From: Bromus sterilis
Taxonomy: Eukaryota > Streptophyta > Magnoliopsida > Poales > Poaceae
Direction of reading: 5' to 3'
NCBI GenBank assembly: GCA_950022295.1
Contig: OX465596.1
Span: 127,266,501 to 127,330,500, forward strand
DNA length: 64,000 nucleotides
The position numbers and the translations under genes were made by a program. This document shows positions 11,625 to 22,318 of the stretch, piece by piece. Each line of letters opens with the position of its first letter. The stretch's first letter is position 1. The notes beneath the pieces are model-generated. The model ran no database searches and was not told the DNA's origin. It worked only from the letters and a program-made list of their open reading frames with translations.

Positions 11625-13591
11625 TGGAGGGTTCCCAACACCCCCACGTAGCCCCAACCGCTCCTCCAGCCAGCACGGGCCCCGCAGGGCCCTGGATCCG
11701 TGCCGCCAGGCCCGCCTGGGCCCATCTGGCGCCGCCGCGCACGAGGGAGCCGCCCGAACCGCCGGCTCCATGGCGCCGCCGCCGAGCTCTGAGGCGCGCC
11801 GCCGCGCCCTGCCCGCAGGTCTCCTCCAGCCTCTCCCTCCTGCTCTCCCTCTACCCTAACCCCTCTGCCTCCTTCCTCAGAACGACAACCACCGTCGAGG
11901 TCGCCATGGGCGCCGCCGCGCCATGGATCGGTGCGAGCTCGGAGCCGCCGCCGCCAGGAGCTCCCGTCGCCTCCCTGCCTCCCAAGCCACCGGATCCCGG
12001 CCGCCCCAGCCACCTGTGGCCTTCCCTCCGTCGCGCCTCCCTCGCCGGAGGGGCTCGCCGGCCGCCGCCGCCACCAGCCGATCGGGCTGGCCTCCTCCTC
12101 CAATGCCACGGCTGGGCTGGCCCAGCAGCCTTCCCCTCCAACGGCCAGGCCACGGCCCAGACGCCCGAGGCCCATCCACCACCAGCCGCTAGTGGGCCGA
12201 GCCCACTAGGGTGAGGCCTGCGTGCCCCTTTTGTTTTTTTTCTTCTTTTCATTCTGTCTTTTCTTTTTCCTAGTTTTTCTGCTAAGTCATGTGTGATATG
12301 CTGCTGATGCTGTTTTGCGACGATAATAACGCTTAATCCGTAGCTCGTTTGACGTCGCGCCCAAAAGATGAAACGTTTAGAAATGTGTGTACTTCAATCT
12401 GTCTTTTGTGAGCAACTTGTTTTGAGGTCATGTTGATTGTGTTATTGGGTGTTGAACAGGGCATCAGACCGTTAAATGCACTGCTGCTGTTAAAACTTGC
12501 TGAAACTGTTATTTTTTTGAAACTTTGGACGACGGTTGCGTCGCAACCGTACATCGGAATTGAGTGATTCCTTTTTCATCTTGTTAAGCATTGTTTCTAC
12601 TTCAGTTCCATGCATTCACATGCCATAATTTCTTGCTGCATCATGGTTGTATCTTGCTCCAAAGTAGCTACCCTGCTGATAGTGTGCTGCTGATTATATT
12701 TTGTTGCAACTTCGGTCGAAGAGTGTGTCGCGGTCGTTTATCGGATTTGAGTGATTCCAACTTGCATATTGTTAAGCATCATGTCTAATTTCATTACATG
12801 TATTTCATCTTCATGTTAGCATTACTGGTCATATAGATATTGAGCTCCAAAGTTGCTATGCTGCTGTTTTTGACAGCCACCTCTGATTTTCACTAAGTCT
12901 GTTACTTTGCGATGCCATGTTGTTTGCTTAATATCTTTTGATCTATGATGCCTATTTGCATGATTCTTTTTGCCATGCCTTCATTGTCATGTCTAGTTTA
13001 ATTTCATATCATTTGTGAGAATGTTTGCATTGATTATCATGTTTATGCATTGCTCTAAAGTGTGCTTCGTGATGTTGGCAGTTTGTGCCCGTAACTTGTT
13101 TTGCTTATATCTTTTGATCCATAACTCCGTTTGGAGTGTTCTTTATATGTAACTTGATTAGTTTTTCATGTACTTTGTGTTTATGCTATTGTTTGTTGTT
13201 GTTAACCAACCTAAAATATGGTTTAGGATAGAACAATACAAATGTTTTAATCATCGTGCGACACTTAGTGTTATGCCATGTTTAGGTTGTGCCTCACTTA
13301 AATTGACTAGCATAGATAGTTTACTTTGTGTTCCACCTCTTGACCTGTTTGTGTGCTATGCCATGCTTGCTTGAGTTGCCATGTTAATAATCGTTGGTTG
13401 AACACCTGTAGCTAAGAAACTTGAACCACCGTAAATGTGCGGTATTTGTCGTGTGTGACCGATACCCCACTTAAACTGTTAGTAACCGTTCTCGACGATA
13501 GATCCGTATCGCGTTGCCATGTCGTGTGTTGTCTTCTTGATCTTGTGTTTCCCCTTAGTAATAGAGTGCTTTCTCGTTGATTGCTTTCCAG

Positions 13592-15034
13592 TGTTTATCG
13601 TCTTGTGTGCTCCCGCGGGTACCTCTCGGAGACGATGCGAGCTTGCGATCAACTACACCTTCGGAACCCGACTTATCTACAGGCAAGGACTATACATTAC
13701 TTATGATCCATTAGATTTCAACCAGAGGTTTGCATGCTAGTCTAGGTTAGGTTCGATGTTTGATCCTACCACATGTTTACAGCCTCTTTCAAACCGATAC
13801 AGCCATGTCCCTTCCCAGCAAACCTTGTACTGCTATGTTACTATTGCTCGTTGCTCAGCCCCTGCTTAGTATGCATGCTTAGGTTCTACGATGTTACCCT
13901 GTTACTCCTGGGTTTGGGATATCACATTATTATATTGTTTTTTATGATATGATTATTATAATGTTGACTATATTTGACGAAGGATGGAAGGTCTAGGCTA
14001 TCCTGCCCCGACGCTTTGTTCCATTAGAGTCACCTAGGATCCGAGTTCCGGGTATTGGTTTTAATATTGAGCGTGCCTAACCGCGTGTGGGATTTTATGG
14101 GGTCCCCTTTTTCTTACCAATCTAGCTTCAAACATTTCTAGAGGTGGCCCAAGCTGATTTACCATTTGAAAACCATGCATATATGCCTGTCGGGTAGCTC
14201 CTGGCAGACATCCTTTAAAACAACCCGGACCAGTGAGGACTTCGTATCCCCTATTGGTCCACCTTTGACCGGCGAGGGCCCGAGGCCTCATGTGAGGCGT
14301 CTCGGTAACCCAAACCCTGTTGAGACGGAAGAGTCCGATCTGAGAGCGTGGCCAGCTTTTGGATTGGGTGTCGACTTCCCGGGGGCCACCCGGATTTGTT
14401 CGTTGTTAGTTAGAGGGACCTGTCGTTTCGGATCTCTTGGAACTAAATCATAAAATGGTTACCTGTGATGGGTAGCAACTGAGAGAGATGAGCGTGCGTG
14501 CGGAGCCTTGTAATGGGCAGTTGGTACCCCCCTGCAGGGTTAAATCTTTTCGAGAAGCCGTGTCCACGGTCATGGACGACTTGAGACCTACTCCTTGTTC
14601 ATAGACAACAACAGCTGAGATAATCTTAATATAACTTGATCAACGTGTCTGTGCCTTGACTGCTTCTTCTTCGTCGGGATGCGAAGAGGAGGACAAGGAT
14701 AGGATAGGTGTTATGTTTGCGTAGTAGGTGGATAGCAGACTTGTTGGAGGCGATTCCTCATCGAATGCTTGGCTTCTTATCTTACTCTCTAGATCGTTAG
14801 CCACTTCATAAATGCTAGTGCAGCAGCAACCTCGCCACTTGCCACATCCTTACCGTAAACTACTAGTTGTCCTAGAATGACGAGTGATGAAGTCCTTGCT
14901 GGGTCAGATGACCACTACAGTTGGATGCTGAGTACATCTGTACTCATGATACTACCCCCAAACTCTTTTCAGGGTTCTTGATCGACAACAGGTATGGCGA
15001 TCGACATTTCACGTGGAGACTCGACGACGACTAG
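13592..15034 (+). pseudogene. Two 3' exons of the putative LTR gene, copy A
   Basis: Exon-like frame 13592-13682 (91 nt) follows a pyrimidine-rich TTTCCAG and starts in phase 0. It ends in phase 1 at ACAG|GCAAGG. After 1290 bp the acceptor CTCTTTTCAG precedes a 62-nt final exon (14973-15034) that stays open and ends Asp-Asp-Asp-stop. The upstream exon expected in phase (before GTGAGG at 12211) has a TAG a few codons before its end in this copy, so it is marked as broken. The peptide is short and acidic at its C-terminus with no known domain. The splicing is predicted from motifs and phase only. Confidence 0.4.
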
Positions 15035-18000
15035 TTAGGCGGATCCCGGCGGAGGGCCTGGACCCGTGTGGTTATGGGATCGATGTTTTTCTCTTTGCCA
15101 GTAGGCATTTGGTTGTAGTCTGTACTCAGACATGTATCTTCCGCTGTTATATTGTATTAAGTCCGTTGTATGCCGATTGTATGAGATGTTGTATCCTTGT
15201 ATCGGTAATGTTGTGATATCATGTTGGAAGTCCGGGGCATATGACTTTGTCATATGTCGCGGTGGGACCGATATGTGCTTCGTCCCCGGGTCTGGGTGGA
15301 AACTTAGATCTGGAACAGTACCGCATATCGGGCCTTACACTTGGGGAGCATGTTGTCTCCAACATGGGCAGCTTTGGGGGTCTTCTTTCTCTTCTTCAGG
15401 TCCTGAATCCCTGGGGACTGCACAGATGCAGGCTTAAACCCATTATTGATAGCAGATAGTCTAGCACTTCTCCTGACTTCAGATTCCAGAATGGGATTTT
15501 TCCTTCTCTGTTTCCTAAGAGGCCTAGCCTCCTGAGATTGGAAATCCACAGCCCGCTCCAGCAAGCAGGAGGGCAAAGGGGCAGTAAGTTCCAAAGCTCC
15601 AGGGGATGAAGGATCAACATCATCATCAAAGAAGATTCTCCTGGCCACAGGTTTACAGGGAGTCTTGGGTCTTAATTTCCTAGGAGAGGCATGAGGAACA
15701 GCAGAAATTCTGAAGCTCAAGTTCTCAGAAAAGGCCACATTCCAGGATCTCTTTGAAATTGCAACAATTTCTATGTCATGCATAGGGAGGAATCTAGGGA
15801 TATGAGAAACCCATTGAAAGGGAAACAGCTTTTCAAAGCACTTTCTCCACTGCATCTAGGGTGGCATAACAGGACCAAAAACTGTGAGCACTCTACCAAT
15901 GTTCAGAGGTGGTTGTGGCACAACAGCAGCTACAGGGACCACCTGATTAACCTCATCATTAATGAAAGGCATGTTGACAGAGTTAGCAGAATTCTCAGAT
16001 AATTCCAACACAATAGATTCTTGGGACTTGGTAGGGACAGGGTCCTGCACCTCCTGCACCTCCACATCATTATCAGGGGAAGCTTCCTGTTGAAAATTAT
16101 CCACTTGCTGAGGATCATCCACAGGGAAAAATTGCTGGTGAAAATTAACAGGTTGGTGAGACTGCATATGAGGTGGGACTTCATTCCACCCAAGTTCAGG
16201 GAATTCAGGGAGTTCCATATTGGGCATAGCATCTCCCAAGTGCCCAGGAAAAGGGTGAGGGTTGCCATTTAGCGGCATGGGGTCCTCATCATGTGGTAGG
16301 ACATCAACAAAGTCTGAATTCAACACGTAGACAGCAGCAGTCCAAGATATCCTCACCGCGCCAAAATCAGAATATTCACGGAAAACCACATCACGTGGCA
16401 CTTGCGCCGCAGAATGGAAAGCAACATACACCAAAGATCTAATCAGACATGGATCAGCCTGGTACCAGCTCAAAAACCTCCCAAAGGTACTGACGGCATC
16501 AGCAAGGTAATTGGTGCGCCTGTAGTCCATGGGAACTCCAAGAAGCATAACCCAACCATGACGAAACCCTGAGAGGCCCGGTGATTGATGCCAGTGTCAT
16601 GTGCGATAAATCTCACAAAGCGGTCATTACCAAGATCAAAAGGCGGGTGGTCTATCAGCACCTGACGCGCTGCCATGCTCCGTAACTCAAAAATCCCTAC
16701 CCCCTGAATCCAAGGTTGAGCAGAAACCACTTCTCGATTTTGCTGATTGACAAGAAAGTCACTCACCATATTGCGGAAAATCTACTTCTCCTCTGGCAAG
16801 GGCTCGGGTTCAACAATGACAATGGCATATTGCTCATGTGTGCGCTCCGGCCCGTTGGCCGGAGAGAAAAAAGTCCGGGGAAGGCGAAGAGGACCACCGT
16901 CCGTGATCTCAAAACCTGGCGGTATGAACTCCAAAGGATCAGGCTCATAGTTCGCCATTGGAGGTGTAGCCGCAGCTCGAGCTAGAATAGGAGAAGGCAC
17001 GGGAGGTGATGACAGCTCGATGGGACAAGACGATGGCTCTAGCAGAGGAGCTCATGGGGGCAAGGAGTCCAATAGAATAACCGGGGGGGCTGCCGTTTGG
17101 GATTCTAACTGCATTGGGGTAGATTTCACTTTCCATCTCTGGGTTGTGGGTCCAGGCAGAGGGGGCGAGCCCGTGCAGGATTTTGCAATATGTCCAGAAT
17201 GATAGCACTTGCGGCATTTTATTTTATTTGTGCAGGACTCTGTGACGTGTTTCATACTAAAACACTGCTGGCACTTCCAAAACCGAAAAGTGATCTCATC
17301 AATCGCATTATGAAAGTCCTTCATGGAATTGTCCAAAATTTGCACCGGTAAAGAATCTAGATGTTGGGGAGATACAGCTTCCAAAAATTGACAGCAAGCA
17401 CCCGAGGTGCTAGATTGGGCCTGGGGTGCAGAGTCAGAATCCACCGATGGCCCATCACACAGGTGGCCCAAGGCCTCGTCCATAGAGCGCACAGGGGAAA
17501 AACTGATCAAGTCTCCCATTTGGCCCGTCGACAGTTGTGAACAAATAGGCCCGGAGAACGGGGAGAGTGAGATCAGGTTACCAGTAATCGGGTCGCCATC
17601 CACGGGATTTGAAAACGATTCCCCGCCCGAAATGGAAGGGTGGACTGGGTAGGTTGAAAAGATCCAAACATGATCGGCGGCGAGGTCGAAGACCACCGGA
17701 GTTGCACCGGTGATGGAGGGGATTGCACAACCAGCTCCGAAGGTTGAAAAGAATGCCCAGCTTCTGAGAGGGCCTCAATTTGTTCCTGTGAAACAGGGCA
17801 TTTGTAACCCTTGCATGCATCATAAGCTTCAAAGGTGGAAAAGGAGGCTTTCTTCTTGAAATTCTTCGGAGAACGTTGGAGAGCAGATTTTACCAGTGGC
17901 ATATGCATAGCAAGCATAGCCAGCGAAGCTCTCTTCTTGGTTGGGCTAACAATGATCCATTCAGCATCACATTCCAATTGCGAAAGTTTAAATTCTCTTT

Positions 18001-18363
18001 TCCAATTAGGTCCACCATTGCTCCAAAGATGAAAATAGCACTTAAACAGATCACAAGAATACGATCTTTGGTTGATGATGAACAAACCCACCTTCTTGCA
18101 AGAAACTACAAAAGTATAAACATTGTCATGAATACCTTGAACCATGTAATCGATGGCCGATCCTCCTAGGGAAGATTCAAGGGCATGAGCCACCGAATCA
18201 TCATCAAGACGAAACGCATGCCTTCCAAAGGAAACCACAACAGCAAATAGATTCTTATCATCCGAAGGATGAACCGTGACCCCCTAACTATCAAAGACTT
18301 CCGAAGAGAACTTCTCCCCTGGTGAAAAATCCAGATCCAGGGTTGAGACCAATCGAGAAGCCA

Positions 18364-18488
18364 TGAGAATTGGGTATAGAACTGATCAGCAGAGAAAACC
18401 AGAGGAGATCAGTGGAGAGAAACAAGAAATTCAAGTCTAGAGGTGGAGATCGCCGTGGGGGCTAGGGTTTGGGTGGGAGGGTGGGGGG
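18364..18488 (-). other. LINE 5' leader with a run of G-tracts on the plus strand
   Basis: The leader precedes the ORF1 ATG. On the plus strand 18464-18488 carries five tracts of three or more G separated by 1-3 bases, a textbook G-quadruplex pattern; the LINE RNA would be C-rich here. The leader also includes AACCCTAGCC, common in plant 5' UTRs. The outer boundary is estimated from the change in base composition. Confidence 0.6.
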
Positions 18489-19245
18489 CGCCATCTGCCA
18501 GCCTCCTAGCTACCACTTGCTTCACAAGGTACCCTGTTGGCCAAAACTTGATCTTGAGGGTGCCCGCACATGGGTGGTTGGGTTTGGCTAAAACTTGGTG
18601 TAGGGGAATAATTTGGCTGTGGGCACATGTGGGAAAAATCTCAAAGCAAAAGGATGCTCCTAGCTTGCACATGCTTACACAATGTTCCATGTTGCATACA
18701 AACTTTGGGAATTTGGTGAGGGAGATTGGATAGGCAAATGGAGATAAGATTTGGCATAGCCTAATGATATGATAATGATAGCTTGCCAAAAAAGTTTCAG
18801 TGGAAATGGATAAATATAAATAACACTTTCTTCACAAAGTGCCATTCTGCGCCAACAGACAAATGAATTCTCTGGATGAAAAAATCACTTGGGCCATGGA
18901 ATATTTTTGTATATTGTGGCAAGATATGATATCAAGGACATGTGGGAATTATTTGGGGATTTATGGAGCAATATAAATAGGGGTTTCTTCACAATCCTCA
19001 AATGGAATGGATATTCCTTTTATTGAAAAAGGAATATATGGAATGAATAAAATGTGGCTTGGATGGGATGGATCAATGGGAAGACATTTGGAAAGGTTTT
19101 GAGAATCATGGTCCACTTGAGCAAGGAAGGAAAATATGCTCAAGTTTCAAGTCCAAAGATTTTCTTAAAATCAAACCAATTGGCAAATCCTGAAATGAAT
19201 CCGAAAAGTATTTGAAAGTACGAAGTTCCAAAATCCAGGGTGTCA
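18489..19245 (-). repeat. 3' LTR fragment (first part) of the LARD-like element
   Basis: It starts TGACACCC on the minus strand at 19245, immediately after the purine tract, and runs left into the LINE 5' end. It is AT-rich with no coding frame. Only the first 750 bp or so of the LTR remain next to the LINE. Confidence 0.6.
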
Positions 19246-19250
19246 TAAAC

Positions 19251-19264
19251 CTACCCCCCTTAGG
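19251..19264 (-). other. Polypurine tract of the LARD-like element
   Basis: The minus strand reads CCTAAGGGGGGTAG a few bases before the LTR start. It follows a CTCGAGGACGAGAT block typical of the region before the 3' LTR in chromovirus-type plant Gypsy elements. It would prime plus-strand DNA synthesis. Confidence 0.7.
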
Positions 19265-22200
19265 AAAATCTCGTCCTCGAGATTTGGTTTCTCAGGGAAC
19301 CATTGGAAACATACCATCTTAAGGAAACTTATTGCTCCTCGGGTTTCCTCTTTTCTGCACGGTGTTCCCTCGGTAGCATCCAAGAAATTTTGGCTTGGGG
19401 GTTTACTTCACCCAACCCATATGTCTGACAGGAGTTTTTCCTTTATGTATCAGATCCTTTCCTGCCGACTTCCATCCTCATGTCTGTTGACTTGTATGAT
19501 AGTAAGGTATCTTGCCATAGGTTGAATGCTGACGATATCTGTACTATCCTCGAGGTATCTCGGGCCTTATCTGCGGCACGTTCTTCAATCCTTTGTATTT
19601 TCCTGTTCGAGAATATACTTGGCTTTCATGGGCAGCTGGTAAACTCAGAATGCTCATCATCGTGACATCTCATTGTGCAGAACTTCGACTACCTGCACAT
19701 GGTGTGGCATCACTTTGCTTTTGGCTCGTCCATCTTGAGCATTAATTCTGAACGGGGCACAAATTTTGCAATTTTACTCACGCTGAGCTTTACTTGACAT
19801 GTTGCCATATCCGTGTGTGGCGATAGGCCGTGTTATGCTTCAACGCGGTCCTTGTAGCCAAAATGCCGAGCTGGGTAGGGCCTCTTTAGCGAAACAGACT
19901 TGAGTGTCCCAGGAATTATTGACAATTCCAAACATGTGTAACTGCACAAGCTCACGGGCTGGGTACTCGATCTTTTCCCATATGAAGTGAAATTCCTTAG
20001 GTTTAGGTGTCCATGGTGATCCATATGGTAGCATGGTTTCGGCTGTTCGAAGCGAGTTTGCGCATGAAGACCATGCAATTATCATTTTGCCTTACCTGTC
20101 GGGCTTGAAAGAATTACATACTTTTGACCTCTTATGGGTGTGACACTAAATCTTGTCTCACATATCACAGAAAGGTTCAATATACGCCATGTCTGTCTTC
20201 CTTGGTCGTTGTTACTGCGACAATCACCATTTTGTACTGGCTTTACTTTCTTCGGAATCCTTTCTCTGAGCTAGCTGGGCTGCCTTCATCCTTAGTCTCT
20301 TGGCTAGACCTGATTACTCTTTGTTGTAGTAGTTTGGCCTCAAGATTATCCTTCTTTGGGGCCTTGTCGGATGTGATGAGATGAACCTCGTGTCTATGGT
20401 CCAAAGGCTTCATCATTTCCTTTACCTGGGGTGTTCCTTCAGGACTTGTCAATATTTATACCAGGTTCGGATGTGTATCTGATTCCTCTGCTTGCGTTTC
20501 CCACAAGAGTTACGACTCTTACCGCTTTCCATGAGTATATCTCAATTGACTACGAGCAGGATTGTATCCATATAGGAGTGCCTCGCATATCTTGATAAGT
20601 ATGCCCATAAAATGTGCAGATCCATATGTAGTTGACTGTACTGAAAATTTCACGGGTCCTGAACAGTCGGGTTTCTGACAACACTGTTGCAGGCATGATG
20701 GCATGTTGGGGAAGGATGAGTAGCTTATCCTCGAGGCTTTGCTGGGTGTCGTACACGGGAAGCTTCTCCGATAGCTTGCCAAATAAAACTGGATGACTTG
20801 TCTCAGAAGTTTTCTCTTTTGTACTGTGGATGAATATGTACCTTATGCAGGAAGTTTCTGCGATGACTTGTGTTGGAATCAATTCAGGTGGTGTACTGCG
20901 CAATATTGGATGCCTTGCACCATAAGCTTCTCTCAGTGGCTTGTGGTAGAAGGTTGGATTTCTTGGCCGAGAAGATATCCAGATAGCGTATCGAGGAAGG
21001 TTGATGCACTGTACATGTCGGTTGTGTGCGATATCTTACCAAAGAAGGTTGGGGTTCCTTATGTCCGAAGTTTTCCCATGGTAGCGTGTGATGAGCGACT
21101 GAATACTATGCACGGGAATTTGCTGACTTACTGACTGCTGACTTGTTCGGGAAGAACATTGTTCCAATCATTTCCCTGATGGGTACTGATTTCATGACAC
21201 ATATCGACTTTCTTCCGGAGTATACCATAATCCAAAAACTTGCGTATAACAAGATTGCAACTTGTAGGTGGCATACCTTGAATGCAGATGTTCAGGGGTA
21301 ATGAACACAACTTATCCTTTTCCCTTTGATTGAATCTTCACGTCTATAACGGTTGATGCAGACTCGATTCAAATGATTTATCGGGGTAGAATTCATACCT
21401 GAGCCAACTATTCCCAACACAATCGGTATGTGGATCCTTCTTGACTTGTTGATTTCCAAATTCTTTGTGGCCTTTCAGCAATTCTTCGTGGTATGCGGTG
21501 GGTTGATGAGAAACTTTCCATAAGGGTAAGAATAAGGCGACACCAATTGAAGACTGGATGAAAAACGAGGCGAACAATAAAACAGTTTTGTGGCAAACAA
21601 GTAGAAGATATCATGACTGGTACTGCTCACACGGTAGTTGAAAACATGCATAGAACTGCGAAGGATGCGATCCATACTCATATCGATAGAATGTTCACCA
21701 CTACACAAGTTCTAACGGTAGTCGATGACCATCTGAACACTTGCATGAAACCACCAAATAAACCAGTAGCCACCAGAACATTCTTTACAACTCAGATCTG
21801 GGACGTCACTTGAATAACTCAACCACTGCTCAAGATGGCCGAAAAGCAGCTCAGAGCATGAGATAATGTTGATAAAAAGAATGCAGAGGACCACTAAGAC
21901 GACCGAAAAGCAGCTCAGAGCATGGGGTCCCCACTGCGAAAAGAAACTCAACAACTGCCCAGACGGCCGAAAAGCAGCTCAGAACACAGGCCGGCTGTTG
22001 AAAAGAGAAATATAAAGTCGGCATCCACCCTGGACGGCCGGAAGCAGCTCAGAGCACAGGTGTGGTGCTGATACCAAATAAAAGCAAGAAAGGTTCCGTT
22101 AGAGTCACATACCACCCACTATTATGTACTCAAACGCAAACATATTCATTAAACACGCAAAATACCACCGAGCAATGCTATCTATATTCATGATATGCGG

Positions 22201-22300
22201 CAAACAAATGCAGCAATCAAATGCATCACACAAGCAAGCTATATACTCTAGATCTAACGTCATTCTAACGTCCATGCTAACTAGGATGTCCTACAGTCAG
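19265..22300 (-). other. Internal domain of the LARD-like element, no coding capacity seen
   Basis: About 3 kb with only short frames on either strand. None shows gag, protease, RT or integrase motifs. The only structure I see is the roughly 65-bp spaced repeat at 21835-22058. Length and lack of coding fit a non-autonomous derivative packaged by a relative. Confidence 0.65.
21835..22058. repeat. Four spaced copies of a 25-bp motif (period about 65-70 bp)
   Basis: A block close to GGCCGAAAAGCAGCTCAGAG recurs near 21835, 21898, 21962 and 22033, with diverged spacers between. The units are imperfect, suggesting an old tandem array of about 65-bp monomers in which only the core is preserved. It lies a few hundred bases from the primer site, in the region where packaging signals are found in retroelements, but no function is shown. 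Confidence 0.75.
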
Positions 22301-22316
22301 TTCGGCTCTGATACCA
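22301..22316 (-). other. Primer-binding site of the LARD-like element
   Basis: On the minus strand TGGTATCAGAGCCGAA begins two bases after the LTR end. TGGTATCAGAGC is the standard complement of plant initiator tRNA-Met. Confidence 0.88.
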
Positions 22317-22318
22317 AG

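Larger units (their letters stand above)
11005..15339 (+). mobile_element. Solo long LTR, copy A (4335 bp, Sukkula-like), inserted in LINE ORF1
   Basis: It starts TGTAACAGCCC and ends GGGCCTTACA, giving a TGTAA/TTACA inverted repeat, and is flanked on both sides by CTTGG (11000-11004 and 15340-15344). No primer site, gag or pol adjoins it, so it is a solo LTR left by LTR-LTR recombination. An LTR this long agrees with what I recall of the Sukkula large retrotransposon derivatives of Triticeae; the name is an inference. The order inside is: TATA box (11473-11480), GC-rich leader with long frames on both strands (11640-12210), a T-rich intron-like stretch (12211-13591), two short exon-like frames (13592-13682 and 14973-15034) and a conserved palindrome module (near 14520-14580). 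Confidence 0.92.
10865..18363 (-). pseudogene. LINE ORF1 (nucleic-acid-binding protein), interrupted by a solo LTR
   Basis: ORF1 packages LINE RNA. The likely start is the ATG at 18363 (MASRLVSTLD). An in-frame TAG lies about 25 codons in, near 18286. The region 17050-17300 encodes a zinc knuckle of type CxxCxxxxHxxxxC (CRKCYHSGHIAKSC) after another Cys-rich stretch. Downstream the frame is Pro/Glu/Gln-rich (15856-16548), then basic with a KKRKKTPK stretch near 15375. The solo LTR occupies 11005-15339. Coding resumes at 11004 and ends at TGA 10865-10867. Frameshifts near 17600 and 15856 show that it is a fossil. Confidence 0.82.
8175..18488 (-). mobile_element. LINE (plant L1-type non-LTR retrotransposon), split by two insertions
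   Basis: Reading on the minus strand from about 18488 there are a 5' leader, ORF1 with a CCHC zinc knuckle, a short spacer, and ORF2 with an APE-type endonuclease and a YADD reverse transcriptase. ORF1 is interrupted by a solo LTR (11005-15339, duplication CTTGG on both sides) and ORF2 by the Tat-like Gypsy element at 8174/8175. The 3' end, poly(A) and target duplication are therefore outside the window. Both ORFs contain stops and frameshifts. The right boundary is set by the G-rich leader meeting AT-richer LTR sequence and is uncertain by tens of bases. Confidence 0.9.

Noticed and set aside
11528..12252. Several long overlapping frames on both strands in the GC-rich part of long LTR copy A
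   Set aside because: They overlap on all frames, are Pro/Arg/Gly-rich, and their frames are not shared with copies B and C except for the short ends used in the LTR-gene hypothesis. High GC content alone yields such frames.
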